Made by a program: the position numbers and the translations under genes. This document shows positions 8,838 through 17,071 of a stretch of 64,000 nt of DNA, in pieces (position 1 is the stretch's first letter; every line of letters begins with the position of its first letter). Origin of the DNA: an uncultured Lachnospiraceae bacterium (GTDB taxonomy: Bacteria > Bacillota > Clostridia > Lachnospirales > Lachnospiraceae); the NCBI GenBank assembly GCA_934364805.1, contig CAKRMH010000001.1, positions 124,001 to 188,000 of the forward strand. Reading direction: 5' to 3'. The notes under the pieces were generated by a model that saw nothing but the letters and a program-made list of their open reading frames with translations, was not told the DNA's origin and made no database searches.

Positions 8838-8876
8838 GGCTGATATTTCCGATTGGAGATATCAGCCTTTTTTGTT
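8838..8876 (+). terminator. Second, T-rich hairpin inside the T-box leader (stem III position)
   Basis: A 13-base-pair stem (8838-8850 with 8855-8867, one G-U pair) closes a 4-base GATT loop and is followed at once by TTTTTTGTTTTT. It occupies the place of T-box stem III, upstream of the antiterminator, yet has every sequence property of an intrinsic terminator or strong pause site. Confidence 0.6.
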
Positions 8877-8939
8877 TTTCGAAAATGGATCGATCATGCA
8901 ATTACATCATAAAGCAGGGTGGCACCACGAGAAATTCGT

Positions 8940-8982
8940 CCCTGGGAGATGCAAGAAAACATCTCCCGGGGATTTTTGTTTT
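8940..8982 (+). terminator. T-box regulated intrinsic terminator of the trp operon
   Basis: A 12-pair stem (8940-8951 with 8960-8971, one U-G pair) with loop CAAGAAAA is followed by a T-run (8973-8982). Its left arm overlaps the region that pairs with the T-box sequence in the antiterminator, as expected for the alternative fold. Confidence 0.88.
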
Positions 8983-8996
8983 ATCAGGAGGAAAAT

Positions 8997-10400
8997 ATGA
9001 GAAGATTACGGATTTACAAGAAAACAGTCAGTATTGTAAATGAGACAGCAACCGGAATGTATGCCAGTCTGGTTGGGGACAAAAAGGGATTTTTGCTGGA
9101 AAGCTATGATAAAAATTATGACCGATATTCTTTTTTCGGAGAAGAACCGGAAGAACTGATCACATCAGAAGGCAATTCCCTGATCGTGACAAAACGTGAT
9201 GGAAGCAGGATCGTAAAGGAAGGCAATCCACTGGTTCTTTTAAAAGAATATTACAGTGATTTTGATATTGTAAAAGACAATGAGGAGTTATCTTTCTCCG
9301 GAGGACTTGTTGGAAACCTTGGATATGATTTTGTAAGATATGCGGAAAAACTTCCGGACAATAATCCGGATGAGATTGGAATTGAAACGATCCAGATGAT
9401 GCTTATGACAGAATTTCTTGTCATGGATTATGTGGCAGAAACACTGACAGCGATCGTTCTCGGAGAGGACAGCGAAGAAGGAAGGGAAAAGTCGCTCCTA
9501 AAAGCACAGGATATGATCGAACGTGCAAGAAGAAAACCGGAAGAAGAAACAGCATTTTGTCACGATGGTGTGATCGTAGCGCAGTCCGACACATTAGAAG
9601 AGTACAAAAAGAAGGTCAATAAGATCAAAGAATATATCAGAGAAGGCCACATCTTCCAGACGGTGTTATCCCAGCGCTGGACGATCGAGACAGGTCAGGA
9701 TGGATTTGCACTCTATAAGGAGTTAAGAGAATTAAATCCATCTCCGTATCTGTATTATTTCAACTATGGAGAGTTTGAGGTGATCGGAAGCTCACCGGAA
9801 ATGATCGTAAAACAGCAGGGAAACCGAGTGTTCACATGTCCGATCGCTGGAACAAGACGACGTGGAGCAGATCCACAGGAGGATGCACTTTTAAGAGATG
9901 AACTGCTTCAGGATGAAAAAGAACGTGCCGAGCATGTCATGCTTGTTGATCTTGCAAGAAATGATATGGGACGTATCGCAGAGTTTGGAACCGTAAAAGT
10001 GACACAGTTTATGGAAGTACAGAATTACTCTCATGTGATGCATATTGTTTCCCAGGTAGAGGGAAGAAAAAAGGGAGAATTTCATCCACTTGATCTGGTT
10101 TCTTCCTTCCTTCCGGCTGGAACATTGAGCGGTGCACCAAAGATCCGGGCAATGGAGATCATCGATGAATTAGAGACGGTAAGACGCGGACTGTATGGAG
10201 GCGCAACCGGATATATCGATTTTTCCGGAGATATGGATTTTTGTATTACCATCCGGACAATGGTGAAAAAGGGGAACCGTGTCTATCTGCAGGCTGGTGC
10301 TGGAATCGTTGCAGATTCTGTCCCGGAAAATGAATATCAGGAATGCTGCAATAAAGTAATGGCACTTGCAAAAACACTGGTTGAGGAGGAAAACTTATGA
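8997..10400 (+). CDS. trpE: Anthranilate synthase component I
   Basis: Converts chorismate and ammonia to anthranilate with TrpG. The ATG at 8997 follows AGGAGG; an in-frame GTG at 8919 lies inside the T-box and is rejected. The 467-residue protein has an LLES motif near residue 35, the conserved Trp-feedback segment, then the chorismate-binding domain with 'TCPIAGTRRRG', 'LARNDMGRIAEFGTV' and 'LSGAPKIRAMEIIDELE'. It is slightly shorter than many TrpE proteins (~500). It overlaps trpG by four bases (ATGA), implying translational coupling. Confidence 0.96.
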   Translation: MRRLRIYKKTVSIVNETATGMYASLVGDKKGFLLESYDKNYDRYSFFGEEPEELITSEGNSLIVTKRDGSRIVKEGNPLVLLKEYYSDFDIVKDNEELSFSGGLVGNLGYDFVRYAEKLPDNNPDEIGIETIQMMLMTEFLVMDYVAETLTAIVLGEDSEEGREKSLLKAQDMIERARRKPEEETAFCHDGVIVAQSDTLEEYKKKVNKIKEYIREGHIFQTVLSQRWTIETGQDGFALYKELRELNPSPYLYYFNYGEFEVIGSSPEMIVKQQGNRVFTCPIAGTRRRGADPQEDALLRDELLQDEKERAEHVMLVDLARNDMGRIAEFGTVKVTQFMEVQNYSHVMHIVSQVEGRKKGEFHPLDLVSSFLPAGTLSGAPKIRAMEIIDELETVRRGLYGGATGYIDFSGDMDFCITIRTMVKKGNRVYLQAGAGIVADSVPENEYQECCNKVMALAKTLVEEENL

Positions 10401-10966
10401 TTTTACTGATTGATAATTATGATTCATTTACCTATAACCTGTATCAGTATATTGGAATTTTTGAAGATGACATCAAAGTGGTACGGAATGATGAGATCAC
10501 AATTGAAGAGATTCGGCAGATAAATCCTCAGAGAATCGTGCTTTCACCAGGACCAAAGAATCCGAAAGAGGCCGGTATCTGTATGGATGTTGTAAAAGAG
10601 TTCTATGATAAGATTCCGATCCTTGGCATCTGCCTGGGACATCAGTGTATCGGGGAAGCGCTTGGAGGGACCGTATCCTATGCCAAAGCGCTGTTTCATG
10701 GAAAACAGTCAACCATTACACATGACGGAACAAGCATTTTCAGTGGGATTGATTCACCAATCAAGGTGGCAAGATATCATTCGCTTGCAGTACAAAGGGA
10801 GACACTTCCAAAGGAACTTAAGGTGCTTGCAGAAACGGAAGATGGAGAGATCATGGCGATGCGACACAGAAAATATCCGGTTGTCGGATTGCAGTTTCAT
10901 CCGGAATCCATCTATACACAGCACGGGAAACGGATGATCGAGAATTTTATCAATGGAACAATATAG
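10397..10966 (+). CDS. trpG: Anthranilate synthase component II (glutamine amidotransferase)
   Basis: Supplies ammonia from glutamine to TrpE. The 189-residue class I amidotransferase has the oxyanion 'LSPGPKNP' segment, nucleophile Cys79 in GICLGHQ, and the His-Glu pair in 'QFHPESI'. It is a stand-alone subunit not fused to TrpD. It could also serve p-aminobenzoate synthase, as in Bacillus, since no separate pabA is visible here. Its start overlaps the trpE stop. Confidence 0.95.
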   Translation: MILLIDNYDSFTYNLYQYIGIFEDDIKVVRNDEITIEEIRQINPQRIVLSPGPKNPKEAGICMDVVKEFYDKIPILGICLGHQCIGEALGGTVSYAKALFHGKQSTITHDGTSIFSGIDSPIKVARYHSLAVQRETLPKELKVLAETEDGEIMAMRHRKYPVVGLQFHPESIYTQHGKRMIENFINGTI

Positions 10967-10978
10967 ACGGAGGATGGC

Positions 10979-11761
10979 ATGATTTTAGACGAAATCGTAG
11001 AAGACAAGAAAATAAGACTTGCAGAGCAGAAAAAAAACATCCCATTTGAAGAGATGCGCCGGATGGGAGAGACGCAGAAGACCAGAGAGAGGGACTGCTT
11101 TTATCACGCATTGAAAAAGCCGGGGTTATCCATAATCGGTGAGTTTAAAAAGGCATCGCCGAGTCTTGGAAACATCACAAGCAAAATTGATCTGATGGAA
11201 CGGATCGAGGAATATAACGAATCGGTGGATGCGATCAGCTGTCTGACAGAGGAGGATCATTTTCACGGGGACGTAAAATACCTGCAGCAGATCAGAGAGC
11301 GGTCAGATCTTCCAATCATCCGGAAAGATTTTATGATCGATGAATATCAGTTTTACGAAGCCAAAGCGATTGGTGCGGATGCCGTTCTTCTGATTGCAGC
11401 CATTTTGGATGATGAGAAACTCCGGGCATTTTATCAGCTTGCAAGGGAACTGGAACTGGATGCACTGGTAGAAGTTCACGATGAATACGAGATGGAGCGA
11501 GCATTAAAGCTGGACCCAAGGATCATCGGGATCAATAACCGGAATCTGAAAGATTTTTCCATCAGTCTGGAGAACACAGCAAGGCTTCGCAGCATGGTAC
11601 CGAAAGAGAAAGTGCTGATCGCTGAAAGCGGGATCGTAAAAGACGATGATGTACGATTCCTTGCAGAGTACGAAGTATCCGGTTTTTTGATCGGAAGAGC
11701 ATTTATGGAAGCCCAGGAGCCAAAAGTGTTAGCAAAACACTGGAAAGAGATTTATAAGTAA
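10979..11761 (+). CDS. trpC: Indole-3-glycerol phosphate synthase
   Basis: Closes the pyrrole ring of carboxyphenylaminodeoxyribulose phosphate to form indole-3-glycerol phosphate. The 260-residue TIM-barrel protein has the family N-terminus 'ILDEIVEDKKIRL', the catalytic 'GEFKKASPSLG' Lys, 'IIRKDFMIDEYQ', 'LVEVHDEYE', 'GINNRNL' and 'IAESGI'. It is a single-domain enzyme, with no TrpF domain fused to it. GGAGG precedes the ATG. In most operons trpF would follow here, but trpB comes next after 41 bases. Confidence 0.95.
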   Translation: MILDEIVEDKKIRLAEQKKNIPFEEMRRMGETQKTRERDCFYHALKKPGLSIIGEFKKASPSLGNITSKIDLMERIEEYNESVDAISCLTEEDHFHGDVKYLQQIRERSDLPIIRKDFMIDEYQFYEAKAIGADAVLLIAAILDDEKLRAFYQLARELELDALVEVHDEYEMERALKLDPRIIGINNRNLKDFSISLENTARLRSMVPKEKVLIAESGIVKDDDVRFLAEYEVSGFLIGRAFMEAQEPKVLAKHWKEIYK

Positions 11762-11802
11762 TCACTACATATAGAAATGAAAAGCCAGAAAGGAAAAGAA
11801 AA

Positions 11803-12990
11803 ATGAACAGTAAAGCATATTATGGACAGTACGGTGGACAGTACGTAGCAGAATCTTTGATGAACACATTGGAAGAACTTGATCAAGCCTTTGAGGAAGC
11901 AATTCATGATCCGGAATTCATGAAGCAGTATCATTATTATCTGAAACAGTATGTGGGACGTGAGACTCCGCTTTATTATGCAGAACGTCTGAGCGAGAAA
12001 TATGGAACCAGAATATATTTAAAGAGAGAAGATTTAAACCATACCGGAGCGCACAAGATCAATAACGTAATCGGTCAGATCCTTCTTGCAAAACGTATGG
12101 GAAAGACAAAAGTAATCGCAGAAACCGGAGCCGGACAGCACGGTGTTGCGACAGCGACCGGAGCTGCATTGTTTGATATGGAATGTACCGTGTACATGGG
12201 AAAAGAGGATATTGAAAGACAGAAATTAAATGTTATGCGTATGGAAATGCTCGGTGCAAAAGTGGTATCGGTAGAATCCGGAAGCAATACCTTAAAAGAC
12301 GCAACAAACGAAGCCATCCGTACATGGGCAAAAACAGCAGAGGATACCTTCTATATTATCGGATCTGCGGTCGGACCATATCCATATCCGAAGATGGTAA
12401 AGGAATTCCAGAGTGTGATCAGTAAAGAAGCAAGAAAACAGCACATGGAAGCAGAAGGAAGAAATCCGGATGTTGTAATGGCCTGCGTTGGTGGTGGCTC
12501 CAATTCTATCGGTATGTTTGCGGATTTCATTGATCAGAAAGAGGTAGAACTGATCGGTGTAGAGGCAGCCGGTCTTGGAGTGGAAACCGGAAAACATGCT
12601 TCTGCAATGGCAATGGGAGAACCTGGAGTACTCCATGGAATGCGGTCTTATCTGCTTCAGAACGAGGATGGCAATATCCAGCTTGCACATTCGATCTCTG
12701 CGGGACTTGATTATCCTGGAGTTGGACCGGAACATGCGTATTTAAAAGACATCGGACGTGCAAAATATGTCAGCATCACAGATGTTGAGGCAATGGACGC
12801 ACTGATGGAACTTTGCAAGTTAGAAGGAATCATTCCGGCAATTGAAAGTGCGCATGCCGTTGCATATGCATTTAAAAAGGCAAAAGAAATGACCATGGAC
12901 CAGTCTATGATCGTCTGCCTGTCAGGACGCGGAGACAAAGATGTGAATACGATTGCAAGCTATCTTGCAGGTGAAGGATATTTGAATTAG
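11803..12990 (+). CDS. trpB: Tryptophan synthase beta chain
   Basis: PLP enzyme that condenses indole with serine to make tryptophan, in complex with TrpA. The 395-residue protein starts 'YYGQYGGQYVAESLM' and carries the PLP lysine Lys85 in 'HTGAHKINN', the catalytic 'ETGAGQHGVATA' loop, the phosphate-binding 'GGGSN' and the C-terminal 'CLSGRGDKD'. It is the trpB1 type that works with TrpA. AGAAAGGAAAAG precedes the ATG. Confidence 0.97.
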   Translation: MNSKAYYGQYGGQYVAESLMNTLEELDQAFEEAIHDPEFMKQYHYYLKQYVGRETPLYYAERLSEKYGTRIYLKREDLNHTGAHKINNVIGQILLAKRMGKTKVIAETGAGQHGVATATGAALFDMECTVYMGKEDIERQKLNVMRMEMLGAKVVSVESGSNTLKDATNEAIRTWAKTAEDTFYIIGSAVGPYPYPKMVKEFQSVISKEARKQHMEAEGRNPDVVMACVGGGSNSIGMFADFIDQKEVELIGVEAAGLGVETGKHASAMAMGEPGVLHGMRSYLLQNEDGNIQLAHSISAGLDYPGVGPEHAYLKDIGRAKYVSITDVEAMDALMELCKLEGIIPAIESAHAVAYAFKKAKEMTMDQSMIVCLSGRGDKDVNTIASYLAGEGYLN

Positions 12991-13002
12991 GAGGGAAATG
13001 GA

Positions 13003-13800
13003 ATGAATCGTATTGAAGAGAAACTTCAGGCATTAAAAAAAGACAATAAAAAGGCGTTTATCACATATATTACAGCCGGTTTTCCGGATTACAACAAGAC
13101 AAAGGAACTGATTGAGGCACAGGAAAAAGCAGGTGTGGATATGATCGAACTCGGAATTCCGTTTTCAGATCCGGTAGCGGATGGCCCCGTCATCCAGCAG
13201 GCATCTTACGAGGCAATCCTTGGAGGAGCCAGTCTTGCCAGAACATTTGACTGCATGAAAGAAATGAGAGAAGCCAACGTTCAGGTGCCGATCGTTTTTA
13301 TGATGTATTACAATACCGTACTGCATTATGGTGTGGAAGCGTTTGCTGCAAAATGTAAGGAATGCGGCGTGGACGGACTGATCATCCCGGATCTTCCGTT
13401 TGAGGAACAGGAAGAATTACAGAAGGCATTAAACGGGGCAGATGAAACGATCCTGATCGAACTCGTATCCCCGGTATCAAAGGACAGAGTGCCAAAACTT
13501 CTTGAAAACGCAAGAGGCTTTGTATATTGTGTATCGGCAATGGGTGTTACCGGACAGGGCGGTGAATTCCATAAACAGGTCAAAGAATATCTTGCTTCAG
13601 TGAAAAAAGTTTCAAAGATTCCGGTCATGATGGGATTTGGAATCCGTACGGCGAAGGATGTTGCACCGATGAAAGATCTGATCGATGGTGCCATTGTAGG
13701 AACACATTTTATTGAACTGATGCGTGAGAGTAATTTCGATGCAAAAACAGCTTCTGAGTATGTAAGCACATTCAAAAAAGAATTGAATGAATTGGATTAA
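13003..13800 (+). CDS. trpA: Tryptophan synthase alpha chain
   Basis: Cleaves indole-3-glycerol phosphate to indole, which is channelled to TrpB. The 265-residue TIM barrel has the motifs 'FITYITAGFPD' and 'ELGIPFSDPVADGP', with catalytic Glu49 and Asp60 at exactly the canonical numbers, then 'GLIIPDLPFEE' and the phosphate-binding 'GFGI' segment. It lies 12 bases after trpB, with GGAGG upstream. Confidence 0.97.
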   Translation: MNRIEEKLQALKKDNKKAFITYITAGFPDYNKTKELIEAQEKAGVDMIELGIPFSDPVADGPVIQQASYEAILGGASLARTFDCMKEMREANVQVPIVFMMYYNTVLHYGVEAFAAKCKECGVDGLIIPDLPFEEQEELQKALNGADETILIELVSPVSKDRVPKLLENARGFVYCVSAMGVTGQGGEFHKQVKEYLASVKKVSKIPVMMGFGIRTAKDVAPMKDLIDGAIVGTHFIELMRESNFDAKTASEYVSTFKKELNELD

Positions 13801-13817
13801 GAACTGGAGGAAAGATC

Positions 13818-14828
13818 ATGAAAGAGATATTAGGCAAACTTGCAGCAGGTGGAAATTTAACGGTAGATGAGGCAGAACAGGCACAGGAAGAGATCCTGAC
13901 AGGTCAGGCAACTCCGGCACAGATTGCCTGCTTTCTCACGGCACTTCGCATGAAAGGAGAAACATTAGATGAGATCACAGGACTTGCATCTGTGTTAAGA
14001 GATAAAGCCATGACAATTGCACCGGATGTTCCAAATCATGTAGATCTTGTGGGAACCGGCGGAGACTGCACGTATTCTTTTAATATTTCGACAACATCTG
14101 CATTTGTTGTTGCAGCAGCCGGACTTCCGGTTGCAAAACATGGAAACCGTTCCATTTCATCCAGGAGCGGAGCCGGAGATGTGCTCGAAGCGTTAGGTGT
14201 CAACATCAGCGCAGATCCGGAGGTGGTAAAAAAATGTGTAGAAGAGACTGGAATCGGTTTTATGTTTGCTCCACATTTTAATCCGGCAATGAAATATGTC
14301 GGCCCGGTACGAAAAGAACTGGGATTCCGCACGGTATTTAATATTTTAGGACCAATGTCAAATCCATCCCGTGCAAAGGGCATGGTCATTGGTGTTTATG
14401 ATGCAAAACTTACAAAAGTGATCGCCGGTGCAATGATGAATCTTGGTGTGGAACGCGCTTATGTAGTAAGTGGATGCGACAATATGGATGAAATTACACT
14501 GACCGGGGAAACGACCGTTTCCGAGATCAAAGATCACAAGGTACATACGTTTACCATCACACCGGAGCAGTTCGGATTTGAGCGATGCAGTCTGGAAGAA
14601 CTCCAGGGAGGCGATGGAACGGTCAATGCGCAGATCACAAAAGATATTTTATCTGGAAAAGAACAGGGCGCCAAGAGAAATATTGTCCTTATGAATGCAG
14701 GTGCGACCTTGTATATTGGTGGAAAAGCTGATACTATGGAGAAAGGCATTCAGATTGCCGCTGATGCGATTGACTCCGGAAAGGCATTAAAAACACTGGA
14801 GGCTCTCGTAACAGAATCCAATAAGTAA
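13818..14828 (+). CDS. trpD: Anthranilate phosphoribosyltransferase
   Basis: Transfers the phosphoribosyl group of PRPP to anthranilate. The 336-residue protein shows the N-terminal helical domain of the family, 'GTGGDCTYSFNIST' (PRPP pyrophosphate site), 'KHGNRSISSRSGAGDVLEALG', 'FAPHFNPAMKYVGPVRKELG' and 'LGPMSNP'. Its place after trpA rather than after trpG is unusual compared with the common trpEGDCFBA order. GGAGG precedes the ATG. Confidence 0.96.
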   Translation: MKEILGKLAAGGNLTVDEAEQAQEEILTGQATPAQIACFLTALRMKGETLDEITGLASVLRDKAMTIAPDVPNHVDLVGTGGDCTYSFNISTTSAFVVAAAGLPVAKHGNRSISSRSGAGDVLEALGVNISADPEVVKKCVEETGIGFMFAPHFNPAMKYVGPVRKELGFRTVFNILGPMSNPSRAKGMVIGVYDAKLTKVIAGAMMNLGVERAYVVSGCDNMDEITLTGETTVSEIKDHKVHTFTITPEQFGFERCSLEELQGGDGTVNAQITKDILSGKEQGAKRNIVLMNAGATLYIGGKADTMEKGIQIAADAIDSGKALKTLEALVTESNK

Positions 14829-14841
14829 GAGAGTGAATCAG

Positions 14842-15879
14842 ATGATCTATTTCAATTGTGACTATGCGGAAGGCTGTCATCCGGATATTTTAAAAAGACT
14901 GACAGAAACAAATATGGAGCAGACGATCGGATATGGGATGGATGAACATTGCAGACATGCCGCTGATCTGATCAAAAAGGCCTGTGATGCACCGGATGCG
15001 GATGTACATTTCCTTGTAGGCGGCACACAGACAAATGCAACGGTCATTGATGCTGCATTAAAACCATATCAGGGGATTTTGTGTGCAGAGACAGGACATA
15101 TCAATGTACATGAGACCGGTGCTGTGGAGGCGTGCGGACATAAGTGCATCACGTTTCCAACCAATGACGGTAAGATCGAGGCAGCGCAGATCCATGACTA
15201 TGCACAGGAGCATTTCCGCAATGGTGGAAATGAACACATGGCACAGCCGAAGATGGTATATATTTCCACACCAACGGAACTTGGAACCATCTACCAGAAA
15301 AAAGAACTGGAAGATATTTATCAGGTATGCCGGGAGTATGGAATGTATCTGTTTGTAGATGGGGCGCGTATGGGATACGGACTTGTCTGCAGAGAAAATG
15401 ACCTGACACTTGCAGATATCGCAGCAAATTCAGATGTGTTTTATATTGGCGGAACAAAAGTCGGGGCGTTATTTGGCGAGGCAGTAGTGATTACCAATCC
15501 GGAATTAAAACCGGATTTCCGCTATAACATCAAACAGCATGGAGGCATGCTTGCAAAGGGAAGGCTTCTTGGAATCCAGTTTGAGACACTGTTTGAAAAT
15601 GGTCTCTACTTCGAGATTGCCAAAAATGCGATCCGGCAGTCGGAGCGGATCACGGAATGTCTGACCGCGTGTCAGGTTCCTTTTACCGTTACCCCACAGA
15701 CAAACCAGTTATTTGTCGTGTTATCGGATGAAGTCTGCGACCGGCTTTCTGAAAAATACGTTCTCGAATATCAGGAAAAATTTGATGAAACACATTCGGT
15801 CATGAGAATCTGTACCAGCTGGGCAACCCGTCAGGAGGATGTTACACAGTTTGTGGAAGATTTAAAAGAGGTGTTGTAA
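14842..15879 (+). CDS. Threonine aldolase-family PLP enzyme (beta-eliminating lyase fold)
   Basis: A fold-type I PLP enzyme of 345 residues, most like low-specificity L-threonine aldolase, which splits threonine or allo-threonine to glycine and acetaldehyde. The PLP lysine is Lys206 in 'YIGGTKVGALFGEA', and the PLP-binding 'FVDGARMGY' and the 'HETGAVEACGHKC' segment are clear. I chose ATG 14842 over the in-frame GTG at 14833 because AGAGAG (14828-14833) then has normal spacing. It begins 13 bases after trpD and shares one base with the asparaginase start, so it lies under the trp T-box. Its role in a tryptophan operon is not obvious. Confidence 0.85.
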   Translation: MIYFNCDYAEGCHPDILKRLTETNMEQTIGYGMDEHCRHAADLIKKACDAPDADVHFLVGGTQTNATVIDAALKPYQGILCAETGHINVHETGAVEACGHKCITFPTNDGKIEAAQIHDYAQEHFRNGGNEHMAQPKMVYISTPTELGTIYQKKELEDIYQVCREYGMYLFVDGARMGYGLVCRENDLTLADIAANSDVFYIGGTKVGALFGEAVVITNPELKPDFRYNIKQHGGMLAKGRLLGIQFETLFENGLYFEIAKNAIRQSERITECLTACQVPFTVTPQTNQLFVVLSDEVCDRLSEKYVLEYQEKFDETHSVMRICTSWATRQEDVTQFVEDLKEVL

Positions 15880-16889
15880 TGAAAGATATTCTATTGATTG
15901 CAACCGGTGGGACTATTGCATCGAAAAAGTCAGAAAATGGCTTAAAACCGCAGATTAAACCGGATGAACTGCTTACCTATATTCCACAGGTGAAAAAGGT
16001 ATGCCGTGTACATGTAAAGCAGCTTTTAAATCTGGACAGTTCCAATATCGAACCGGTGCACTGGAAGATGATGGTCGAGTGTATCCAGGAAAATTATGAG
16101 CAGTATGATGGCTTTGTCATTGCACATGGAACAGATACCATGGCCTACACGGCTGCTGCATTATCTTATATGATCCAGAATTCGCAGAAACCGATCGTGA
16201 TCACAGGCTCCCAGAAACCGATCAACATGGATATTACCGATGCCAGGACGAATCTTCTGGATAGCTTTGTCTATGCTGCTGATGCAAAATCGCAGGGCGT
16301 TCAGATTGTTTTTGATGGTAAAGTGATCGCTGGAACGCGTGCAAAAAAGGTTCGTTCCAAAAGTTATAATGCGTTTTCCAGCATTGATTTTCCGTCTCTG
16401 GCGGTCATCCAGGATATGAATATCATGCGTTATATTCCAATGATCCCATATGAGGATAAGGTTCGGTTTTATACCAGAATGAACGATAGCATTTTCCTGT
16501 TAAAACTGATCCCCGGAATCCGGTCGGAGATTCTGCCTTTTATCTTTGAACATTATGATGCAATTGTGATCGAAAGCTTTGGCGTCGGGGGAATTCCGCA
16601 TTCCATCCGTGATGCATTTTGCAAATTATGTGAAGAACATCCGGACAAGATCATTATTATGGCAACACAGGTGGCACACGAAGGCAGTGATATGACTGTG
16701 TATGAGGTTGGCAATGAAATGAAGACCATGTGCAATTTCCTTGAGACGTATGACATGACACTGGAATCTGCAATCGCGAAGACGATGTGGATGAGTGCAA
16801 ATGTGGACTGGAAGCGCTTTGACAGAGAAGATATTTTTTACAAAAACATCAATTATGATGTGATTTTTGGAAAAAACAGAAAATGTTAA
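15879..16889 (+). CDS. ansA: L-asparaginase, type I (cytoplasmic)
   Basis: Hydrolyses asparagine to aspartate and ammonia. The 336-residue protein has no signal peptide. It carries the two catalytic threonine motifs: 'IATGGTIAS' with Thr12 and 'AHGTDTMAYTAAALSY' with Thr85-Asp86, plus 'ITGSQKP' and the C-terminal 'ESFGVGGIP'. Its ATG overlaps the preceding stop codon by one base (TAATG), and a terminator follows within 10 bases, making it the last gene of the trp transcription unit. Confidence 0.93.
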   Translation: MKDILLIATGGTIASKKSENGLKPQIKPDELLTYIPQVKKVCRVHVKQLLNLDSSNIEPVHWKMMVECIQENYEQYDGFVIAHGTDTMAYTAAALSYMIQNSQKPIVITGSQKPINMDITDARTNLLDSFVYAADAKSQGVQIVFDGKVIAGTRAKKVRSKSYNAFSSIDFPSLAVIQDMNIMRYIPMIPYEDKVRFYTRMNDSIFLLKLIPGIRSEILPFIFEHYDAIVIESFGVGGIPHSIRDAFCKLCEEHPDKIIIMATQVAHEGSDMTVYEVGNEMKTMCNFLETYDMTLESAIAKTMWMSANVDWKRFDREDIFYKNINYDVIFGKNRKC

Positions 16890-16892
16890 TCA

Positions 16893-16931
16893 AAAATCTC
16901 TATTACCACGTTGTTGTAATAGGGATTTTTT
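16893..16931 (+). terminator. Intrinsic terminator closing the trp operon
   Basis: An 11-pair stem (ATCTCTATTAC with GTAATAGGGAT, one U-G pair) is followed by TTTTTT. It lies immediately after the asparaginase stop codon. Confidence 0.88.
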
Positions 16932-16989
16932 GCGTTTGTTTTTGCTATTATTACTAAAATTGAGATGATATTTTGAGTGAATTTCCCAA

Positions 16990-17018
16990 TTGCCAAGCAA
17001 AAAGAAATAAAATATAAT
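16990..17018 (+). promoter_or_regulatory. Promoter of pulA
   Basis: TTGCCA (16990-16995) and a perfect TATAAT (17013-17018) are spaced by 17 bases, about 55 bases upstream of the pullulanase start. Confidence 0.8.
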
Positions 17019-17071
17019 AAATACGAAAAAAAACGAAAATTACAAATTCGCAAAGTAAGGAACATAGGAAA

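Larger units (their letters stand above)
8608..8983 (+). promoter_or_regulatory. Tryptophan-specific T-box leader (riboswitch)
   Basis: The 449-base gap 8548-8996 holds this leader. The T-box sequence AGGGTGGCACCACG lies at 8916-8929; its TGGC can pair with a tRNA ending in GCCA, consistent with tRNA-Trp discriminator G73. The stem I apical AG-bulge/loop motif (AGAGAG...GGTGG...GCAGG) lies near 8672-8700. A GAATGGA specifier segment places a UGG (Trp) codon at 8715-8717. Uncharged tRNA-Trp would stabilise the antiterminator (8916-8943) at the expense of the 8940-8982 terminator, switching on trp genes when tryptophan is scarce. Specifier assignment is by pattern and by the downstream genes. 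Confidence 0.92.

Noticed and set aside
8919..8996. GTG at 8919 as the trpE start, giving a 26-residue N-terminal extension
   Set aside because: It lies inside the T-box sequence and terminator. The ATG at 8997 has AGGAGG upstream and fits the TrpE family start.
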